From NCBI RefSeq assembly GCF_024679095.1, contig NW_026111826.1, positions 187,501 to 251,500 of the forward strand: DNA of 64,000 nt, read 5' to 3'. Of the stretch, positions 33,421 through 43,339 are shown piece by piece. The stretch comes from Eriocheir sinensis. Taxonomy: Eukaryota; Arthropoda; Malacostraca; Decapoda; Varunidae. Within the stretch, counting starts at the first letter, position 1. Each line of letters starts with the position of its first letter. The notes below the pieces were generated by a model. The model worked only from the letters and a program-made list of their open reading frames with translations, was not told the origin of the DNA and made no database searches. The translations under genes were made by a program, and so were the position numbers.

Positions 33421-35717
33421 TAATACATGATGATTATGTTGAGTTTATGGCTGAAAGCTTGTTATATTCAATAGCGACATTTGAAATTTAGCGCGGCGAT
33501 CTCGGACACAGCAGAGGGCGCTGTTTTGGCCCGGCCGTAGTGAGTTTCTTTATGTGCACCATGTAATTCTGCATGTTTTCATATATAATACATGATGATT
33601 ATGTTGAGTTTATGGCTGAAAGCTTGTTATATTCAATAGCGACATTTGAAATTTAGCGCGCGCGGCGATCTCGGACACAGCAGAGGGCGCTGTTTTGGCC
33701 CGGCCGTAGTGAGTTTCTTTATGTGCACCATGTAATTCTGCATGTTTTCATATATAATACATGATGATTATGTTGAGTTTATGGCTGAAACCTTGTTATA
33801 TTCAATAGCGACATTTGAAATTTGGCACGCGGCGATCTCGGATACGGTGCGAGGTGTTGTTTTGGCCTGGCCGTAGTGAGTTTCTTTATGTGCACCATTT
33901 AATTCTGCATGTTTTCATATATAAAAATGATAATTATGCTGAGTTTATGGCTGAAAGCTTGTTATATTCAATAGCGACATTTGAAATTTGGCGAGCGTGG
34001 CGATCTCGGATACGGCGCAGGGCACTGTTTTGGCCCGGCCGTAGTGAATTACTTTATGTGCACCATGTAATTCTGCATGTTTTCATATATAATACATGAT
34101 GATTATGTTGAGTTTATGGCTGAAACCTTGTTATATTCAATAGCGACATTTGAAATTTAGCGCGAATGGCGATCTCGGATACGGTTGGGGGCGTTGTTTT
34201 GGCCCGGCCGCAGTGAGTTTCTTTATGTGTACCATTTAATTCTGCATGTTTTCATATATAATACATGATGATTATGCTGAGTTTATGGCTGAAAGCTTGT
34301 TATATTCAATAGCGACATTTGAAATTTGGCGCGCGTGGCGATCTCGGATACGGCGCAGGGCGCTGTTTTGGCCCGGCCGTAGTGAGTTTCTTTATGTGCA
34401 CCATTTAATTCTGCATGTTTTCATATATAATACATGATGATTATGTTGAGTTTATGGCTGAAAGCTTGTTATATTCAATAGCGACATTTGAAATTTAGCG
34501 CGCGGCGATCTCGGACACAGCAGAGGGCGCTGTTTTGGCCCGGCCGTAGTGAGTTTCTTTATGTGCACCATGTAATTCTGCATGTTTTCATATATAATAC
34601 ATGATGATTATGTTGAGTTTATGGCTGAAAGCTTGTTATATTCAATAGCGACATTTGAAATTTGGCACACGAGGCGATCTCGGATACGGTGCGAGGTGTT
34701 CTTTTGGCCTGGCCGTAGTGAGTTTCTTTATGTGCACCATTTAATTCTGCATGTTTTCATATATAAAAATGATGATTATGCTGAGTTTATGGCTGAAAGC
34801 TTGTTATATTCAATAGCGACATTTGAAATTTGGCGAGCGTGGCGATCTCGGATACGGCGCAGGGCACTGTTTTGGCCCGGCCGTAGTGAATTTCTTTATG
34901 TGCACCATGTAATTCTGCATGTTTTCATATATAATACATGATGATTATGTTGAGTTTATGGCTGAAACCTTGTTATATTCAATAGCGACATTTGAAATTT
35001 AGCGCGAATGGCGATCTCGGATACGGTGCGGGGTGTTGTTTTGGCCCGGCCATAGTGAGTTTCTTTATGTGTACCATTTAATTCTGCATGTTTTCATATA
35101 AAATACATGATGATTATGCTGAGTTTATGGCTGAAAGCTTGTTATATTCAATAGCGACATTTGAAATTTGGCATGCGTGGCGATCTCGGAAACGGCGCAG
35201 GGCGCTGTTTTGGCCCGGCCGTAATGAGTTTCTTTATGTGCACCATTTAATTCTGCATGTTTTCATATATAATACATGATGATTATGTTGAGTTTATGGC
35301 TGAAAGCTTGTTATATTCAATAGCGACATTTGAAATTTAGCGCGCGCGGCGATCTCGGACACAGCAGAGGGCGCTGTTTTGGCCCGGCCGTAGTGAGTTT
35401 CTTTATGTGCACCATGTAATTCTGCATGTTTTCATATATAATACATGATGATTATGTTGAGTTTATGGCTGAAAGCTTGTCATATTCAATAGCGACATTT
35501 GAAATTTAGCGCGCGTGGCGATCTCGGATACAGTGCGGGGTGTTGTTTTGGCCTGGCCGTAGTGAGTTTCTTTATGTGTACCATTTAATTCTGCATGTTT
35601 TCATATATAATACATGATGATTATGTTGAGTTTATGGCTGAAAGCTTGTCATATTCAATAGCGACATTTGAAATTTAGCGCGATTGGCTATCTCTGATAC
35701 TGCGAAGGGAGTTGTTA

Positions 35718-35781
35718 AGGTTTGTCATTATCAGTTATCGGTTATCGGGAATAAGGTTTTCTGTTATCGTGCCCTGCTATG
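35718..35781 (-). mobile_element. Broken hAT-type end at satellite junction (unit 1)
   Basis: Reverse complement of the first ~60 bp of the element at 15827, ending in GCCCTGCTATG. The interior side stops at TAAGG and passes straight into satellite sequence (GTTGTT). Units 2 (42955-43020) and 3 (50315-50378) have the same junction, although the last satellite monomer differs in unit 1. Confidence 0.8.
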
Positions 35782-36094
35782 GCGGAGACGCTGTCTTTCT
35801 CCTCAGTCTGAAGCTAGCCAGCACTGTGAGTGGAACGTTTCTCTGGAATACACACACTGCATTTTGACCCCTACTATGGCACCCAAGCATCCTTCCACCT
35901 CGTCCAGTGACATAAGAACATAGGAGTCTGCACGAAGCAGCTCCTCTGAACCTTGGCTCCCGTGTATCTAACCCTACCTAATATCGCTGTCCATGACGCA
36001 TCAACAAAGTGATGGTGGTGAGTGAGGACGTGTTTTTGTTGTGTCAGTGACTTACAAATGTAATGTAGCAATTCTTTCTTTAGAAAACTTTAAC
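35782..36094. repeat. Multicopy segment, possible SINE tail
   Basis: Contains GTGACATAAGAACATAGGAG and GTATCTAACCCTACCTAAT, a text I associate from memory with short interspersed repeats of crustaceans. It occurs once in each 7.3-kb unit (also about 43021-43335 and 50379-50693). No coding potential. Confidence 0.35.
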
Positions 36095-36098
36095 TTAA

Positions 36099-36999
36099 CC
36101 CGGTGGTGGCAGGGATCATGTTTCTTAATGGTCCCTCCAAGCAAGAAAAATGAGAAAAAATCACCCTCACACAAACCATTTCATATTATATATCAAAGCA
36201 TTTGTGATCAGTTTATGTGTATTACTTTCCTCTCTGTCAAAGGCTGTAAAATAAGGCAAAAAGTAAGCAGAAAAATATATCTACCCTTGCAGGTGAAAAT
36301 ATAGCCTGTTAGCTTTTGAGACCAAACCATGTAGTGAGCCTCCTCCTTCCCTGCTGGCTAGGCTTCCTTTTAATATGTATTTCCACACATGATGCGGCCA
36401 ATATCAGGAGTCTTTTTCACACCAATATTTACTGTATAATGATGACTTGACTCCTGCATTAGCACCGGTGAGTGAGTTAGGGGCTTAAGGAACTTTGATG
36501 CCAGGATTGGAGGTGACTTATTCCTGGGTTTAAACTTATACAAAATCAGGTTGGCGACATGTCTGTGGTAAGTCCCTTGTACAATAAGAAATATTACTTT
36601 CCTCTCTGTCAAGGGCTGAATAAATAAATCAAATTAATCTAACTATATTATAAAGCAAAACCAATTTTGCATGCATAATATATATCCAGTGTGTAGTAAG
36701 CACTTTGGCAAACATATATCATGCACCCTATGCTTAATCCGGTAGCAGCGACAGGCCAAATTTGTGGCTTTACCGTGTAGCAGCAACGGGCCAAATTTGT
36801 GGCTTTACCGTGTAGCAGCAACGGGCCAAATTTGTGCCATGATTTAAACCCCCCAAAATAGATGATGTGTAAACTGATCACAAATGCTTTGATATGTATT
36901 ATGAAATGGTTTGTGTGAGGGATGATTTTTTTCTCATTTTTCTCGCTTGGGGGACCATTAAGAAACATGATCCCCGCTGCTACCACCACCACCACTGGG
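36099..36999. mobile_element. TTAA-flanked (piggyBac-type) MITE, unit 1 (901 bp)
   Basis: The ends are CCCGGTGGTGG at the left and the complement of CCCAGTGGTGG at the right, with TTAA on both sides (36095-36098 and 37000-37003). The inverted ends are over 100 bp long, covering GATCATGTTTCTTAATGGTCC-type and CACACAAACCATTTCAT-type blocks. Inside the right half lies the 35-bp minisatellite (36741-36836). An 80-codon minus-strand frame at 36370-36612 recurs in all units without protein-like features and is left out. Copies: 43340-44417 and 50698-51802. Confidence 0.75.
36741..36836 (-). repeat. 35-bp minisatellite, about 3 units
   Basis: Reverse complement of the 3638-3908 minisatellite (GGCCAAATTTGTGGC, TTTACCGTGTAGCAGC). 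It has the fewest units of the three 7.3-kb copies. Confidence 0.93.
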
Positions 37000-37168
37000 T
37001 TAAAAGGCCTTTCCCTCTAAGCAAGGGGATGTACTGAACATTTTACAACACACTGGGTTACTAAGTGAGCTGCTGAACATTTTACAGCTCAATATAACGG
37101 GTTCACCCTTTGGGGGCTTCTGGCGGGGGTAATGAAGGCAGGGCAGGAAATGAGTAGAGAAAGCTTAC

Positions 37169-37226
37169 CTATTTCTCCAAGCTGCTGAAAAGCTTGTTGG
37201 TGAAGAATTACTTGTCGGTGAAGAGA
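37169..37226 (-). other. Possible 58-nt micro-exon
   Basis: Minus strand: acceptor CACCTCAACAATAG (AG at 37227-37228) and donor AAATAG/GTAAGC (GT at 37167-37168) enclose an open segment reading SLHRQVILHQQAFQQLGEI. The signals are kept in units 2 (about 44589-44646) and 3 (about 51970-52027), where the acceptor is CAACAACAG. The function is unknown and the block may be a chance match. Confidence 0.2.
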
Positions 37227-37516
37227 CTATTGTTGAGGTGAGGAGTGCCCTGTGTTATGGAACCTCCCGGCACTGCTACACCAACCTGCAAATATGTGTC
37301 CACTCTCAAAGTCTTGTACCGGGAAAGACAGCATGGGATAATATATTATGAAATCTCTCTCTCTATCAAGGGCTGTATAATTAAGATAATTAATTGATAC
37401 TCTCTCTCTCATATTTGTTTTTTTACATACTTTTCTTCCTCTACCCTCCCTCTCTCTCTCTCTCTCTCTCCCCTCATAACTCTATACATACAGCCAGGCC
37501 TATACTTTGAGGCAGT

Positions 37517-37545
37517 GCCAACCACTGCACCACGAAGCCACCCCC
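37517..37545 (-). repeat. tRNA-like A-box fragment (SINE head relic)
   Basis: The minus strand reads GTGGCTTCGTGGTGCAGTGG, like the head of the SINE at 46099 but without a B box. A copy is at about 44931-44957 in unit 2. Confidence 0.4.
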
Positions 37546-37565
37546 CCAAAAAAACTATATGGAAC

Positions 37566-37796
37566 TCAATATTCCATTAATTTCATAAAATATGTCCTTT
37601 CTGTTGAATATTGATATCTGAAACAGTTGGCAACATTAGCACAAGAGAACTCACTAAACTCAGTACATGTATTTTCCACCAGTTGGTCAGTCACAGTCAG
37701 TGCCTCGGCAGTTTGCTTTTGTGAGATTACCAGCTCAGTGGCATCTACGTGTATGCTTGTTAAGTCCTGTTGCTTTCTTTGCTTTACCAGAGACAT
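37566..37796 (-). other. Unclassified 76-codon frame
   Basis: Composition is protein-like (KQRKQQDLTSIHVDATELVI, QTAEALTVTDQLVEN) but I do not recognise it. In unit 2 the same sequence lacks one T near 45130, which breaks the frame, so it is not under strong selection there. It could be a decayed transposon fragment. Confidence 0.25.
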
Positions 37797-38139
37797 ACAA
37801 AGTGAGATTCAAAGGGTTAACCTGAAAGGGTTTTCCTGCAGCTGATCAGCTGGCAGACCAAAGCTTACTAACCTATCTTTTTAAAATTCCCTCAGTGTTG
37901 GAGGAAAGGCAAGAGCAGGACTTTAGCAAGTACAATAACTTTATATCGAGAGTTCAAAACTTTAAATAGTGAGTTCAAGGATTAATTCATATCAATTGTC
38001 AAAGCCTACTTATAAATTTATAATAATGTAGGATTCTTCTTGTTGTTTTGTGGTATATACCTTGAAGAGAATAAATGAATCATTGCAAATGAATACGTTG
38101 TTTTCCTTTACCATCTTTGGAGCACACCATTTAACTCAT

Positions 38140-38268
38140 GGAATACTTTTACTAAAAAAATCAAATAAAAAAAAATCATGATTTTGTTTGGTAATAACAA
38201 TCATGATTTTTAGTAAAGAAATCAAAGATTTAATCATCTGATTAAATCAATTTGATTTAATCATTGCC
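38140..38268. repeat. AT-rich palindromic MITE-like end
   Basis: Two AATCATGATTTT steps are followed by a perfect palindrome around GATTAAATCAATTTGATTTAATC-type sequence at 38240-38262. Repeated in unit 2 at about 45560-45690. It resembles short inverted-repeat elements, but the boundaries are unclear. Confidence 0.4.
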
Positions 38269-38417
38269 AACCCTGCTTAGGCGATTATTTCTTTAGTGAC
38301 AAATTTTGCTATTATCCAGAAAGCTACATATTCAAGGCACTGTACAGGGGATCCTCAGCTATGATGCCCTCCACCTATGACTATTTCAAGGTTATGACAC
38401 AACCCACAAATTATTAA

Positions 38418-38666
38418 GTTTGGAAAGTTTGGTTTTGTGGGCAGCACAACATCTGTGGTCATATGCCGGAGAGAGACAGGAGGGGGAAGGAATTATAGAA
38501 GGGAACAGACCCCAGGAGACGGGACACAACCCCTGATTAATACCTGGTACACTGCTGGGTGGACAGGGGCTATGTAGGGTATCGGAAAAGCCGCCCAAAT
38601 TTTTCCACTCCGCCTGGGAATCGATTGTGACCTGAGTGTGCTAACCACTGCACCACAAAGCCCCCC
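38418..38666 (-). mobile_element. tRNA-derived SINE, unit 1, B box deleted
   Basis: Same element as 45836-46099 but missing 16 nt (between GGGAATCGA and TTGTGACC near 38623) that contain part of the B box and the anticodon-arm region. An RNA polymerase III promoter needs both boxes, so this copy should be silent. Confidence 0.8.
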
Positions 38667-38835
38667 TGCAAATATGTGTCCACTGTCAAAGTCTTGTATT
38701 GGGAAAGACAGCACTGGATAAGATATTCTATAGTCTCTCTCTATCAAGGACTGTAAATTAACCCTTTGGTTGCTAAATACTTGCAGGGAGGACTAGCGTA
38801 ACTTGCCGCTGGTGCTAAACCTCCTGCGAGTTCCA

Positions 38836-40180
38836 GGGCCCAAATTTACAATTAATCTTAATCTTTAACTTAAAAGTTCCACTGAATCTCAAGTTTAACT
38901 TATAGCTGAGCTTAAATGAAAAAATAAGTTCAACTTCACTCAGCAGCTGATCCAGTTTGAAAATTTGTCCTGGCAAAAGATGTATTTTTTAAATTGCAGA
39001 ATTGCGACACTTCAGTGATTGAATATGTAGTAATACTACTTTATCAATGTTATATGATGATATACTTCAGAAATATGGGCATAATAAGGTAGTATTTATA
39101 AAATAAAGGTTACGTTTATCATCCGCGCAAGGTGATATTCTTTTTTTTTTCTCTTGAATGTAAACACGGACACGCGTTCCTGTTCGTCTTCCTCATTCTT
39201 GCATCACCCACCCTCTGACGAGGTAATCATGGAAAATATTGCCGCTTTCACTTCTCCCAAGAGGAAAAGGGGAGTGAATTGGAGAGACTGCCACACTCTA
39301 CACATAGTAAAGGGAAGGGAGTCAACAGATACCGTCTGCAAGGGTAGCCACTGTCCCCTAATAGATGACATGAATCCGGTGGTATACGATGATCCTCAAA
39401 CATGCGTTTGAGGCCACCCTCACGCCAAATACGAGCATCATGAGTGGACCCAGGCCAATTAGCTACAACATTAAGAATATTATATTTGGCATCAAACACT
39501 AATTGTGTGTTTATGCTATGGAAATTCTTCCTGTTGACATAGTCTGCTTCATATTCCCTGGGGGTATCCTGACATGCGTGCAATCTATTACACCAACAAT
39601 GCCAGGGAAGTTTGCAACTTGCACAAATTCTTGTTGTTTCTCTCGGATTTCAGGGACGGTGCGAGGAAATCGAATGAATTGGACAAGTATGGCTGGCTGT
39701 GTAAGTGCCTTGAGGGTATCGGTGATCGCTTTGCTTACTGACGACTGTGATGGACCAAGATCATCACTGTTACACATCTGCATTTTCCCCGTTGCTAAGT
39801 AACGCAGTGTAATAATTACTTTCATTTCGGGTGTCAATGCAAAACTCCTTGAAGTAGGGCTTTGCAGGCCCCTCTCACCAATCCGTTACGAACAGTACTC
39901 CTGCACGATCCAGTCTGTAGCGTTTCAATAGTTCTGCGTCACTCAAAGTATTCAGAACGTCTCTTCGCTCTTGAAAAGTCTTCTCTAGGCGCTGACGGGC
40001 TTGTTGACGTTCGGCCATCTTGGCGACTGAAGTTCGACTTAGGCTCCTTAAGACGGGTTTGGGCCCGCCTAAAATATCTCGTCAGCTAAGATCAACTTAT
40101 GAGGGATAAGATGAAGAATAAAGTTAAACTCGCCCTAAAGTCAAACTTAGCGGTTAAAGATTTATTGTAAATTCGGGCCC
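38836..40180 (-). mobile_element. Harbinger-type element, unit 1 (1345 bp)
   Basis: The termini are inverted: GGGCCCAAATTTACAAT at the left and the complement of GGGCCCGAATTTACAAT at the right, followed on both by AATCTT..TTTAAC motifs. The only coding content is a decayed minus-strand Harbinger transposase (39314-40018). The 3-bp flanks (CCA and AGT) do not match, so the expected short target duplication is lost or the ends are misplaced by a few bases. Copy 2: 46271-47611. Confidence 0.75.
39314..40018 (-). pseudogene. Harbinger transposase relic, unit 1
   Basis: It starts at ATG 40018 (MAERQQARQRLEK) and follows a HARBI1-like protein: LRYLATGKMQMCNSDDL, VIDCTHVRIP (first catalytic Asp), WPGSTHDARIW (second Asp), LLGDSGYPCRRYLLTPF. 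It then leaves the family before the third catalytic residue (the Glu of the VERxxG-type motif), so the nuclease is incomplete. Frame breaks: one lost base near 39880 before the SPTSRSF-type region, and another near 39555-39567 after the first Asp, the latter shared with unit 2. It belongs to a different lineage from the transposase at 11511 (low similarity outside the catalytic blocks). Confidence 0.75.
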
Positions 40181-40182
40181 AG

Positions 40183-40371
40183 TAGAGGTAGCAGGACGCC
40201 TAGCTGGTCATAGGCAAGAACAAACACGTGATCTAATAGGAGTGGCCATACAGGACGCAGGTAGCGGGTTCCCTCCAAGCTTACCTGCTACCCGCGTCCT
40301 GTATGGCCACTCCTATTAGATAACATGTGTTTGTTCTTGCCCCTGACCTGATAGGCGTCCTGCTACCCTCT
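40183..40371. mobile_element. Palindromic MITE abutting the Harbinger element, unit 1
   Basis: Near-perfect inverted arms of about 85 bp run from TAGAGGTAGCAGGACGCC to GGCGTCCTGCTACCCTCTA around a ~20-bp centre (CCCTCCAAGCTTACC). Its left end lies 3 bp from the Harbinger terminus. The partner is at 47614-47805 with several substitutions in the left arm. Confidence 0.8.
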
Positions 40372-40372
40372 A

Positions 40373-40580
40373 ATGTCAAATGTGTGTTTTTTAGCTTCAT
40401 AGCACAGAGGAAGGGTCACACCACCACCAGCCTCATAAAACTACCCCTGGAAATGCCCTAAACTCCTACAAAAACATGTCAAATGTGTGTTTTTTAGCTT
40501 CATAGCACAGAGGAAGGGTCACACCACCACCAGCCTCATAAAACTACCCCTGGAAATGCCCCAAACCTCAACAAAAGACT
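40373..40580 (+). repeat. Two tandem DR1 copies (~103-bp period)
   Basis: TGTCAAATGTGTGTTTTTTA through CCCTGGAAATGCCC occurs twice, at 40373 and about 40476. Unit 2 has the same pair at 47807-48010. Confidence 0.92.
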
Positions 40581-40677
40581 TAAATATTACATGTGAGTTT
40601 GGGTGTTGCAATGCATTATCATAATCTAACCATCTCTTCTGTCTCTCCTTTCTTTATTCAGTGGTCTAAGAGCCAAG

Positions 40678-40708
40678 AGGGAAGGAAGGAAGGAAGGAAG
40701 GAAGGAAG
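40678..40708. repeat. (GGAA)n tract
   Basis: Follows AAGAGCCAAGAGG, as in the composite repeat at 5127. The unit 2 tract is 48111-48135. Confidence 0.95.
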
Positions 40709-40746
40709 AAGTTTGCAATGGAAAGAGAATTGATTTGAACACTCAC

Positions 40747-40813
40747 CAAGTCCTTATCCTCCTCCTCCTCTTCTTCCTCTTCATCTTCTCTTCTTCTTCC
40801 TCCTCTTCTTCCT
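40747..40813 (-). other. Splice-bounded acidic exon-like block (67 nt), unit 1
   Basis: Minus strand: acceptor CCCTGTTTACAG (AG at 40814-40815) and donor TTG/GTGAGTG (GT at 40745-40746). In the frame that is phase 0 at the donor it reads RREDEEEEEEEEDKDL; another frame reads nine Glu followed by Lys/Arg. The length is not a multiple of three. The unit 2 copy, 48181-48247, has the same length and signals. Confidence 0.4.
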
Positions 40814-40912
40814 CTGTAAACAGGGTAAGGAAATAAGTCAGCTGTAAAATAATTGGGATTTTTTGAGATAATAAATTATTTTCAAGGTAAAAAAATATAT
40901 AGATAGATATTG

Positions 40913-40913
<1 letters not shown>

Positions 40914-40976
<63 letters not shown>
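40914..40976. repeat. (AG)n microsatellite
   Basis: About 31 dinucleotides; the unit 2 tract (48349-48380) has about half as many. Confidence 0.97.
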
Positions 40977-40979
<3 letters not shown>

Positions 40980-41078
40980 TAATTCTGGTGCCATACTTGC
41001 TCACTTTTTCTTTCATCTTAAAAAATAATCTCTTTACTTTCTCAGCTTTAGAAATTTTCTCAATAACTGTGAAAGCAT

Positions 41079-41080
<2 letters not shown>

Positions 41081-41130
<50 letters not shown>

Positions 41131-41131
41131 A
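41081..41131. repeat. (CT)n(CA)n compound microsatellite
   Basis: CT dinucleotides pass into CA dinucleotides. Shorter in unit 2 (48484-48524). Confidence 0.96.
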
Positions 41132-41166
41132 AATATATGCTGCATAATGTGATGACAAATGAGATG

Positions 41167-41348
<182 letters not shown>

Positions 41349-41468
41349 TGAAATGGTTTGTGGGAGTGATGATTTTTTTTCTCATATTTCACACTTAGAG
41401 GGAAGGAAGGGCCTGTAATAAGGGGGATATTCATAGGGTTTTGTTGGTAAGAGAACCGGGAAGGACAC

Positions 41469-41626
41469 GTAGTAATGGGTTTAACCCCTTCAACACGAGT
41501 ATACTGTGTCCTTGTGTGCCCCGTACCATATCCCAGGACGCGCATACTGGCTTGCTTTAGCCAATATACGAGTTATTTTATCTCTATATTTATGCTTACA
41601 TCTCAAAATTATCAATTAATTTATAC
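41469..41626. other. TTAA-CCC terminus leading into satellite array 2
   Basis: TTTAACCCCTTCAACACGAG looks like a piggyBac-type terminus (compare TTAACCCTTCAACTAACACG at 1919). Satellite begins about 158 bp farther on without a matching right terminus. Unit 2 has the same arrangement at 48840-48987. Confidence 0.35.
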
Positions 41627-42954
41627 TTCTTTATGTGCACCATGTAATTCTGCATGTTTTCATATATAATACATGATGATTATGTTGAGTTTATGGCTGA
41701 AAGCTTGTTATATTCAATAGCGACATTTGAAATTTGGCACACGCGGCGATCTCGGATACGGTGCGAGGTGTTGTTTTGGCCTGGCCGTAGTGAGTTTCTT
41801 TATGTGCACCATTTAATTCTGCATGTTTTCATATATAATACATGATGATTATGCTGAGTTTATGGCTGAAAGCTTGTTATATTCAATAGCGACATTTGAA
41901 ATTTGGAGAGCGTGGCGATCTCGGATACGGCGCAGGGCACTGTTTTGGCCCGGCCGTAGTGAATTTCTTTATGTGCACCATGTAATTCTGCATGTTTTCA
42001 CATATAATACATGATGATTATGTTGAGTTTATGGCTGAAACCTTGTTATATTCAATAGCGACATTTGAAATTTAGCGCGAATGGCGATCTCGGATACGGT
42101 GCGTGGTGTTGTTTTGGCCCGGCCGTAGTGAGTTTCTTTATGTGTACCATTTAATTCTGCATGTTTTCATATATAATACATGATGATTATGCTGAGTTTA
42201 TGGCTGAAAGCTTGTTATATTCAATAGCGACATTTGAAATTTGGCGCGTGGCGATCTCAGATACGGCGCAGGGCGCTGTTTTGGCCCGGCCGTAGTGAGT
42301 TTCTTTATGTGCACCATTTAATTCTGCATGTTTTCATATATAATACATGATGATTATGTTGAGTTTATGGCTGAAAGCTTGTTATATTCAATAGCGACAT
42401 TTGAAATTTAGCGCGCGTGGAGATCTCGGACACAGCAGAGGGCGCTGTTTTGGCCCGGCCGTAGTGAGTTTCTTTATGTGCACCATGTAATTCTGCATGT
42501 TTTCATATATAATACATGATGATTATGTTGAGTTTATGGCTGAAAGCTTGTTATATTCAATAGCGACATTTGAAATTTAGCGCGCGCGGAGATCTCGGAC
42601 ACAGCAGAGGGCGCTGTTTTGGCCCGGCCGTAGTGAGTTTCTTTATGTGCACCATGTAATTCTGCATGTTTTCATATATAATACATGATGATTATGTTGA
42701 GTTTAAGGCTGAAAGCTTGTTATATTCAATAGCGACATTTGAAATTTAGCGCGCGTGGCGATCTCGGATACGGTGCGGGGTGTTGTTTTGGCCTGGCCGT
42801 AGTGAGTTTCTTTATGTGCACCATTTAATTCTGCATGTTTTCATATATAAAAATGATGATTATGCTGAGTTTATGGCTGAAAGCTTGTTATATTCAATAG
42901 CGACATTTGAAATTTGGCGAGCGTGGCGATCTCGGATACGGCGCAGGGTGTTGT
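41627..42954 (+). repeat. Satellite array 2 (~8 monomers)
   Basis: Same monomer family in the order B, C, D, E, A, A, D-like, C, cut within the last monomer at GGTGTTGTT where the broken hAT end follows. It begins in mid-monomer at TTCTTTATG. Confidence 0.96.
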
Positions 42955-43339
42955 TAAGGTTTTTCATTATCAGTTATCGGTTATCGGGAATAAGGTTTTC
43001 TGTTATCGTGCCCTGCTATGGCGGAGACGCTGTCTTTCTCCTCAGTCTGAAGCTAGCCAGCACTGTGAGTGGAACATTTCTCTGGAATACACACACTGCA
43101 TTTTGACCCCTACTATGGCACCCAAGCATCCTTCCACCTCGTCCAGTGACATAAGAACATAGGAGTCTGCACGAAGCAGCTCCTCTGAACCTTGGCTCCC
43201 GTGTATCTAACCCTACCTAATATCGCTGTCCATGACGCATCAACAAAGTGATGGTGGTGAGTGTGAGGACGTGTTTTTGTTGTGTCAGTGACTTACAAAT
43301 GTAATGTAGCAATTCTTTCTTTAGAAAACTTTAACTTAA

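Larger units (their letters stand above)
17621..35716 (+). repeat. Satellite array 1: ~168-bp monomers in ~840-bp higher-order repeats
   Basis: About 107 head-to-tail monomers of ~168 bp. Shared landmarks are TTCTTTATGTGCACCAT, AATTCTGCATGTTTTCATA, GAGTTTATGGCTGAAA and CGACATTTGAAATTT. Differences concentrate in the ~60 bp after GAAATTT. Five classes recur in fixed order: A (GGACACAGCAGAGGGCGC), B (GGCACACGCGG), C (GGCGAGCGTGG with GGGCACTG), D (AGCGCGAATGG, GAAACC start), E (GGCGCGCGTGG). Class B monomers are mostly about 840 bp apart (for example 25255, 26095, 26935), sometimes about 1010 where an extra monomer was added. The 63- and 119-codon frames in it are repeat by-products. Left edge ACATGATG, right edge GTTGTT. 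Confidence 0.97.

Noticed and set aside
17773..35279. Dozens of open frames of 60-119 codons starting MFSYIIHDDY in the satellite
   Set aside because: They arise because the monomer length is close to a multiple of three; frames stop or fuse according to one indel (AATACATGA versus AAAAATGA), without a splice context, coding signal or pattern of silent change.
17621..35716. CRISPR-like array (regular repeats with a variable part)
   Set aside because: The repeat (~110 bp) is far too long, the variable parts fall into five recurring classes rather than unique spacers, there are no cas genes, and the context is a eukaryotic genome.
36370..36612. 80-codon minus-strand frame present in all three 7.3-kb units
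   Set aside because: It is the same in all units because the units are young duplicates; it lies within a MITE, has no recognised motif, and its splice-like GTGAGT and GTAAGT sites on the other strand have no matching partners.
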